This document shows positions 57,701 through 64,000 of a stretch of 64,000 bases of DNA, piece by piece (within the stretch, counting starts at the first letter, position 1; every line of letters begins with the position of its first letter). The translations under genes and the position numbers were made by a program. Source of the stretch: Neurospora tetrasperma FGSC 2508 (Eukaryota > Ascomycota > Sordariomycetes > Sordariales > Sordariaceae); the NCBI RefSeq assembly GCF_000213175.1, contig NW_009799100.1, positions 5,015,293-5,079,292 of the forward strand, given 5' to 3'. The notes under the pieces are model-generated. The model saw nothing but the letters and a program-made list of their open reading frames with translations, was not told the origin of the DNA and did not search any database.

Positions 57701-59164
57701 TTAAACCCCAGTGCAAACATAGTACCCCAACCACAAGTTACTGCAATCCGCATTAACCTGGGTATTGTACTGTCTGAACTGATTAAACGTGATTCCAGCG
57801 CTTGAGGCGATGCTCGAGCAGCTGTCACCGCTCTTGACCTGGTGGTACCTCTTGCAGTTGCCTGCAATGCCGGGCATCAGGGGAGAGGGAGTCGCGTGGA
57901 CGCAGACGTAGTAATCGACCCATAAGTTGGAGCATTCTACCACCAATAGGGGTGTGGTTAGTTGGGACAACAAAAAGGGAAAAGCAAAGGGGTGAGAAAA
58001 ACGTACGAGCATTGATATAGCTGTTATAGCTCAAAAACTGATCAGTGGTAATTCCGTACTTGGCAGCGATGGTGCTGCACTGGTCGCCCGAGGCAACCTT
58101 GTAGTAACCGTCGCAGTTGGAGACAATACCGGGCATCTGGGGAGAGTTGGTCGCGGCGGGAGCGGTGGAGGTAGCCTTGGTGGTGGTTGTCGGCTTCTGG
58201 GTGACGGCTCCGGGGACGTGAACGCAGACGTAGTAGCCGAGCCAAAGGTTGGAGCACTCTTTGATATGGGATGTCAGTGATGGGCACTGTAGGGTTTGGG
58301 TCACAGGACAAATACGTACCAGCGTCGATCTCGGTGTTCCAACTCTTGAACTGAGTTGTGGTGATGCTGTTCTTGGAGGCAATGGTGTCGCAAGAGTCTC
58401 CGGATGCTACCTTGTAGAAGCCATCGCAGTTGGCAGCCAAACCGGGCATCTGAGGAGAGTTGGTCGGAGCCGGGGCAGCGGTGGTGCTGGTGACCTTGGT
58501 GGTGGTCGTCGGGGCAGCCGCGCCGGGCACGTGGACGCAGACGTAATAGTCAAGCCACAGGTTGCTGCACTCTGTATGATAGATCTGTCAGTAACATGTC
58601 ACTGTACACACTGTAAAGAGATTGAGACATACCAGCGTTGATTTCGGTGTTCCAGGTCTTGAACTGCGTGGTGGTAATTCCATTCTTGGAGGCAATTGTA
58701 TCGCACGAGTCGCCAGAAGCTACCTTGTAGAAGCCATCGCAGTTCGCTGCCAACCCGGGCATAGCAGGGGAGTTGCTAGGGGCAGGGGCGGCGGTCGTCG
58801 AGGACGATGTGGAGGTTGAGGAAGAAGTGGTGGAGACCTTGGTGGTAGTGGTCGTCTTGAGCGTGGTGCTGGTGCTCGAGGACGAGGACGAGGACGAGGA
58901 CGAAGACGGGGTAGGATCAGCAGTGACAGTGCCGATGACGCAGTAGGTCTTGCTGGTGTCAAGGTTGGGGCAGGTGATGCCAGGGTTCAACTTCTTGAGC
59001 TCGTCGACAGACTGCCCCCAGCTGGCAGCGAAGCTCTCGCAAGTCGCGCCGGCATCAGCAGTCGTGGCAAAGGCACAGTCAACGGCACGGGGGGAGAGGG
59101 CCCGAGCAGAGACCATGGCGGGGACGAGCCCGGCGGCAAGAACTTGAAGGCGTGTCAGCTGCAT
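57701..59164 (-). CDS. secreted protein with five LysM domains (LysM effector-like)
   Basis: 423 residues, four exons: 59164-58633, 58571-58320, 58258-58007 and 57936-57701. All three introns are phase 1 with GTATGT or GTACGT donors. Signal peptide MQLTRLQVLAAGLVPAMVSA. LysM 1 is at about residues 26-79 (CAFATTADAGATCESFAASW, LNPGITC). A Ser/Thr linker precedes four more LysM modules with FYKVASGDSCDTIASKNGIT, TQFKTWN and CSNLWLDYYVCV signatures, separated by short Thr/Pro linkers. Each later LysM is split by an intron just before its CSNLW block. LysM binds chitin or related glycans; proteins with only LysM modules hide fungal chitin from hosts or other organisms, or adjust the fungus's own wall. 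No chitinase or hevein domain is seen. It is divergent from a DUF7136 gene and 4.3 kb from a GH18 chitinase. Confidence 0.93.
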
Positions 59165-60366
59165 CCTGGAGGTGTTGGGACTGGTGAAAAGAGAGTCAAA
59201 GGCCGGTGTCCTGAAGCAAAAGAGAGACTCACCAAGATGAAGTCCAAACTGCCATCTTATACATTATTCACTGGATATCATGCTTGATGCCTAGATGGGA
59301 TGTGTCGACCAACATGGCCTGTTCTCAAAGTCCCCAAGTTCACAAAGGTCATGGGAAGACCTGGCTGCCGGAGAGATGACAGTGATCCACCGTCGGTGAT
59401 ATCACGGCTGCCTGCATGCGAGGAAGATGTTGGAGAGCAGCCATCGATAGTCTGACTGCATTGCAACGTTGACTTGGAACGAAGCGTTGTAGGTCGTAGT
59501 GTAGAGATTGTCGGTGATGTTCGCCAGATATTGATTGCTATGGAGAAAGGATCTCGCGGCTGCCAGCCGATGGCCTCTTTGGGAAGTCAGCCCCGTCAGG
59601 CAGGCAAGAGGGGGAAGGCTGACAGTCAGCCGGAACCTCGAGTGTCGTGGTACGGGAAATGGATACTGGCATCATCTTTTGGCAAATGTGGTGGTGCGAG
59701 TCCTGAAATGGTTCGGCAGCGGACGATGTGACTTGATAATTACGGTAGAGGATGACGGTGTGGTCATGGTGGTGTTTGTTACATTCTGCGTATCTGCAAG
59801 GTCCTTCGGATCGCGGCTGACCAATCAGCAAGGTCCATCCCGGCCAGGATGCGAATCCTCCACGCCAAGCCTATAGCGCAGCCTTGGCAGGCACAGTGAA
59901 TCGTCCCCTCCGACCCGACCCACCTCGGCTCTTGCCCGTCGACAAACATGGCCAGTGCTCAGTCTCCACTTTTAAACCCTCTTTCCCTGCAAGGCTGTAG
60001 CTGTGCCACTCCACCGATTTCATCCTCGCTCCGACTAGGTTTCTTCTTCGCCTCTCCCGCCAAGCCGGCTATGCGGCCCCCTGGGCTTGCGGGCGACATG
60101 ATTGAATGTTTGTGTCGTCAGGGTCGTCTACTAGTGTAGTGTAGCGTGTCTTGGAGTGTTCACCTGATTCGCCTTTGCCAAGATAGCATGATGGCCACCC
60201 TTTCTTTCTTTGTTTGGACCCTTTGCTAGTCACCAAACCGTTTCCTCCCTTCTCATCCATCGTCGTGCTTCTTTTCAATCTGACACGCTTTCAGTGTTGC
60301 CGACGACCACTACATCTCTGAGAATCACCCAACATCACCGCTCGACACACCACTTATCAGGAAAAC
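59165..60366. promoter_or_regulatory. divergent upstream region of LysM and DUF7136 genes
   Basis: 1.2 kb between two divergent starts of secreted-protein genes. No clear motif was recognised. Frames inside have no protein features. Confidence 0.45.
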
Positions 60367-61188
60367 ATGCACTTCAAACCGTGGACAGCTTGGTCCCTCC
60401 TGGCCTCTTTGGTCAGTCTTTGGGCCGTTGTCGACGCGGCCGATTCCGGCATCCTCGAGGTCGACCTTCTCTTCCCGCGCAACGAGACATATGCGCCCAC
60501 CGAATGGATCCCCTACGTCTTTTCCATCCAAAATGCCAAGCTTGCGAAATATCTCGTTCCCGAAATCAGGTACGATGTATGGAACCTGACTGAAGGCGGA
60601 AATAGCTTTGGTTACACCCATCAAAACCTACAATGGGCGAACTGGTCCAGCCACGACCCCTACTTTGTCCACCACTTTCACAGCGGCCTCCACGAGGGAA
60701 GGTGGCGTCTCAACTGGGAATTCTGGTACATCAGCTGCAACGAGGACTTGTCCAACTTGCACAGCAGTAGCGAACTCGTGAATCGAAACCGAACCGTTGG
60801 AAGCATCGAGTTCAGCATCCAAGAGGGCGGCCCGGCGGTAGATGTCGTTGCTGCCACGGCCAACGACAAGACATGTTCCGAGGGGAACGGAGCTGCCATC
60901 AACATCACCGGCAATACCAAGGAGGTTGCCCCCTTCGGAATAGAATTGACAGACGATACCTGTGTAGTGGTGGGATCCCCTCAACCGACTCCCACCCCTT
61001 GCCAGGTCAAGGTGGACTCGGCCGTTGCCGCCAGCATGACGGCGTCGTTGAGGGCCAAATTGTGTGATCCCCTGACCAGCACAAACCGCCCGGCCGATTG
61101 TCCTGAGGATAATGCCGCCCAGAAGCTAGCCGTTGCGGGTGTGGCGTGCTTAGCAGTCGCAGTGGGCGTGTTTGGGTTTTTGGCTTGA
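60367..61188 (+). CDS. DUF7136-type secreted or membrane-anchored protein
   Basis: 273 residues, single exon. A signal peptide (MHFKPWTAWSLLASLVSLWAVVDA) precedes a domain starting GILEVDLLFPRNETYAPTEW and IPYVFSIQNAKLAKYL, the pattern I associate with the fungal DUF7136 family (beta-rich, extracellular). Several sequons (NET, NLT, NWS, NRT, NIT) suggest N-glycosylation. The C-terminal hydrophobic tail LAVAGVACLAVAVGVFGFLA fits a GPI-anchor signal or one membrane segment, preceded by a cysteine-bearing stretch (KLCDPLTSTNRPADC). Function unknown. It lies between a LysM protein gene and a chitinase gene. Confidence 0.85.
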   Translation: MHFKPWTAWSLLASLVSLWAVVDAADSGILEVDLLFPRNETYAPTEWIPYVFSIQNAKLAKYLVPEIRYDVWNLTEGGNSFGYTHQNLQWANWSSHDPYFVHHFHSGLHEGRWRLNWEFWYISCNEDLSNLHSSSELVNRNRTVGSIEFSIQEGGPAVDVVAATANDKTCSEGNGAAINITGNTKEVAPFGIELTDDTCVVVGSPQPTPTPCQVKVDSAVAASMTASLRAKLCDPLTSTNRPADCPEDNAAQKLAVAGVACLAVAVGVFGFLA

Positions 61189-63411
61189 ACATGATGGGAT
61201 CTTTGTCAGCATGACTTGATGCAGGTACTTTTACCCTTTATGCAGGAACATGTAGCGTTATGCAGTATGCATGTAATGTAGCCATGACAAACGAGAGCTG
61301 TCTTTCTTTTCCTTGATTCCTTCCCGGCATAAGTCTTTTTTTCGTTCCACCCTGTATAATCTTCCTACAAAATAATCTAATGCCACTCTCACCCAACGCA
61401 AAAGCATTTCCCATGGCGCCATAACTTAGGGCTTACGCCGAGAACCCCAACCAAGTCTCACCTAATGCAAAGTCAATCCTGAACCGCTCTCACCGCTGTG
61501 CCGGGGAAAACCAGAAAATCGGAAATTGCCATGTGGGTTCTCCATGTTTTGCCAAGAACCCATGGCGCTTAAGCAAGAGCCTTTAGACGTCGAGCGAGTC
61601 GAAGCATTCTCACGATGCTACCTGCCCGCCACGGATTAGCTGAGGAAAACTCTTTCCTTGGCTCATGACCCCTATGCAATGGAAATGTGATTGCCCGGGG
61701 CCGAGCAACCAAAGACTCGGGACTATCGGTGGCCATAACAATAACAGCAATCCTACGCAGTGTGGTGTACACTACATGGCTCAGGGTCCAAACTAGGCTG
61801 CAGCCAGCGAGCCTGCAAGGCAGCTACTTGCATCCATCTATCTCATCTGCCTCTTGACTAGGCCCCTCATCGAAAAGGCAACATTGAAATTGGTGAGTTG
61901 TGACCGGCGAGACTACCTACCTAGCTTTCTCCGCGGAAAGGATTGTAGAAATGACGAAGGAGGCACCTAAGAATGACCCAAGAAGGGACTTGAGTTTGCC
62001 GATTTTCCGGGGTGAAGAGTCAGCCCTTGCGAAATGGAAGACATTGCATGTTACTGTCAGCACTAAAGCAGCAAGGCTACGACCTTCCCGTTAGGTGCAG
62101 AACTCCACACAGCAGGTTTTTAGGCTGCATGCGGCTGCGAGGCGTAGCGGCGGGCCGTGATGGATACAAAACGGGAAGTGGAGAGGCCGAACGGATGAAA
62201 AGACCTAATTGGGCAGACACAGTATGCGAGGCTGCTCCGTGCACAAGGCTAAGTACTTAGTAGCCTGGATCCACGTGAATGGTGTGGGTACAGTGTCGGG
62301 CTCCTCCACTTTTTCATTTCTCCACATCTCGGTCAGACTCGACATCAACGACACTTTCCTCTCTTTCTCACCACCACCATCACACTCTCCCATCACCTAG
62401 GTCACCTCCGACAACGTGGTATTCAATGTCCTGTCATTCTCACCAGGCTGTGACACTGGGCTGATGGGTTGCCACACCGTCATCAGAGCCTCGTGCTCGC
62501 TCCGTTGGACGTAATAGGAGAAGGATTCTCAGCCATGGCCTCCTTTGGGGCTCAATATACCAAACCTGGGTTACAGTATTGGACAATTCACAGTCCATCA
62601 TCACCAACAGCCCGCCATTGCGAACTTCAGGCAATCTCGACTGATCGCTTGATGGTCCATCCATGTCATCATCAGATGTCCACCTGCAGGCAGAAGTGCT
62701 GTTCCCCTGACCAACTTTGATCACAACAACGCGAGATTGAGGTGCGGATCCCAAACGGACCATCTTTTAGACCCTCGCATGGCTTGGTTACATCTCTGAC
62801 GGGCACCGTTGCATTCTGTGATTCCGCCACTACGTCCAGATACCCAGCCCTACAGGGTTAACATGTTCCGTCCACCTTCGGATGCTCTAACCCAGCACGA
62901 ACTCCTTGTTGTTGTTTTTTTCACACCCTTCGGGCTCTAGCTACGAAGTTTCCGTGAAGAATTGTCCGTCAATCTCCGCTCATGGTGCCCTCCGGAATCC
63001 TTGAGGTCGTTAGTGAAGCAATAGATTGCTACGGATCAGCAAGAGAATAATCATACCCTTCGCATCTTTCGGCAAACACTCGCCGCCAATATTCGCCTCT
63101 TGCACGTCAGCCTCGGGATGACCGTACGATGAGGGTGATAACCCTTGCCAATGCTACATCCCAGTGGATGGAGGTCTGGTGCCTTGGGGGTTTTGGTTCC
63201 TTGGACGCTGGAGAGAGTGAGAGTGAGTGGGTGAGTAGGGGTCTGACATGTTTAATGACTTGGAGGCAATAACTCGCCAATATGGAGAGCAAAGAAGGTA
63301 TAAAGACCACTTTCTTCGCTGTTGCCGTTGGTTCAGAATGATCGAGGTCCATCAGTTCCACCTGCTCTTCTGGCCATCAAGGCCTGTGTTGGACTGAACC
63401 ATCGTTTACAT
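61189..63411. other. intergenic region upstream of the chitinase gene
   Basis: About 2.2 kb without a supported gene; minor frames at 61900-62460 and 62440-62763 lack domains. It presumably contains the chitinase promoter and the 3' UTR of the DUF7136 gene. Confidence 0.45.
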
Positions 63412-63489
63412 GTAAGTGGCCCCCGGAACTCAAAAGCCACGACTCAGTCTAACCTGTTTACCAGTCTCTGTCAGATTCCTTGTGCAACC

Positions 63490-64000
63490 ATGGTGGCTTT
63501 ATCATGGTTCACGGCGGGTATGGGGGCTCTTGGCCTCTTGCTCTCTGCTGATGGAGTCCTGGCTGCCAAACAACCAGCTTTCCGATTTCCTTCGAGCCCA
63601 GCCTACCGCGACGTATGCCCTGAGCGATGTATCGTTTCCGGACCAAACTCAGGCAACTGGTCTGTCTATCCCAACTTCAAGCAGATCAAAAAGTGCACCC
63701 AGACCATGTTCTACGACTTCAACCTCTATGACCAAGTCGACAATCCCGACTCCAACTCCCGCATCGCTGCTTGCACTTCGTTTGGTCCTGACTTCTCCTT
63801 GTTACCCCCCAACAACTCGGCCGCACGAATTCCTTCCCTTGACCCTGTCAACGTTGATTTCGAAGTCGGCTGGAAAGAGGAGGGTTTCGGCCTGGCTGCT
63901 GCCGGGCTCCGGTCTCTGATCAAGCAAATCCGCAAGTATGTCGAAAATGGACATGGGGCCACTGAGGAACCCCTCATCGTTTATGCTCAGTCTGGTCAAG
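63490..64000 (+). CDS. subgroup-C GH18 chitinase, killer-toxin-like N-terminal part (partial)
   Basis: The first 170 codons are present; the gene runs off the window end. The ATG at 63490 begins signal peptide MVALSWFTAGMGALGLLLSA. A probable 5' UTR intron (63412-63474, GTAAGT donor, CTAAC branch, CAG acceptor) lies just upstream. The sequence YRDVCPERCIVSGPNSGNWS, PNFKQIKKCTQTMFYDFNLY, CTSFGPDF and GWKEEGFGLAAAGLRSLIKQ matches my memory of the N-terminal region of fungal subgroup-C (class V, killer-toxin alpha-like) chitinases. These usually continue with LysM and hevein-like modules and the GH18 barrel, not visible here. They degrade chitin of the fungus itself or of competing fungi. The nearby LysM-protein gene supports a chitin-related locus. 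Confidence 0.85.
   Translation, partial: MVALSWFTAGMGALGLLLSADGVLAAKQPAFRFPSSPAYRDVCPERCIVSGPNSGNWSVYPNFKQIKKCTQTMFYDFNLYDQVDNPDSNSRIAACTSFGPDFSLLPPNNSAARIPSLDPVNVDFEVGWKEEGFGLAAAGLRSLIKQIRKYVENGHGATEEPLIVYAQSGQ

Noticed and set aside
1-64000. CRISPR arrays, bacterial operons, rRNA genes or RIP-type AT islands
   Set aside because: No regularly spaced repeats, no rRNA sequence and no long AT-rich blocks were seen; the gene structure is eukaryotic.

Overview
The window is nuclear DNA of a filamentous ascomycete, most likely a Sordariomycete and plausibly of the order Sordariales. The evidence is: genes broken by short GT-AG introns, dispersed tRNA genes (one with an intron), signal-peptide and GPI-type secreted proteins, an NDT80-family regulator of VIB-1/XprG type, a fungal MscL channel, and intergenic TACC/GGTA and homopolymer tracts. 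All assignments come from reading translations by eye. No database search was made.

Region 1 (1-7.9 kb) is housekeeping. It holds an MscL-type channel with a zinc-ribbon-like tail (minus), a nitronate monooxygenase family enzyme (minus), and a divergent bifunctional HPPK/DHPS folate gene with a probable mitochondrial leader (plus). A tRNA-Val(AAC) follows. Region 2 (7.9-21 kb) is mostly surface and secreted functions: a 118-bp MITE-like inverted-repeat element, a GPI-anchored Cys/Ser/Thr-rich protein, a small cysteine-rich secreted protein, and a divergently transcribed pair of glycoside hydrolases (GH93 arabinanase-like and GH3 beta-xylosidase-like). The pair would act together on arabinan/arabinoxylan side chains and backbone fragments.

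Region 3 (21-50 kb) is gene-poor. It holds one acidic LRR-like protein of the family often labelled 'tafazzin' in fungi, two assembly gaps, a stretch of about 13 kb with no recognisable gene, and the four-exon NDT80/VIB-1-type gene, which appears to contain a 1.5-kb intron. A tRNA-Glu(CTC) with an intron lies at 50.2 kb.

Region 4 (51-57 kb) holds unrecognised, low-complexity and possibly decaying genes. One reading frame here continues coding-like through successive in-frame TAG codons. Region 5 (57.7 kb to the end) is a chitin/cell-wall neighbourhood: a five-LysM secreted protein built from exactly duplicated 252-nt exons, a divergent DUF7136-type secreted protein, and the 5' part of a subgroup-C (killer-toxin-like) GH18 chitinase cut by the window end.

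The observations most worth a second look are: the MscL frame that stays open for 183 codons of Gly-rich repeat after its TAG; the TAG-punctuated frame at 52.3-54.8 kb; the LysM exon duplication beside a chitinase; the small secreted protein with a one-base splice or frameshift problem and a duplicated telobox-containing element upstream; and the long intron of the NDT80 gene with a 13-bp perfect hairpin.
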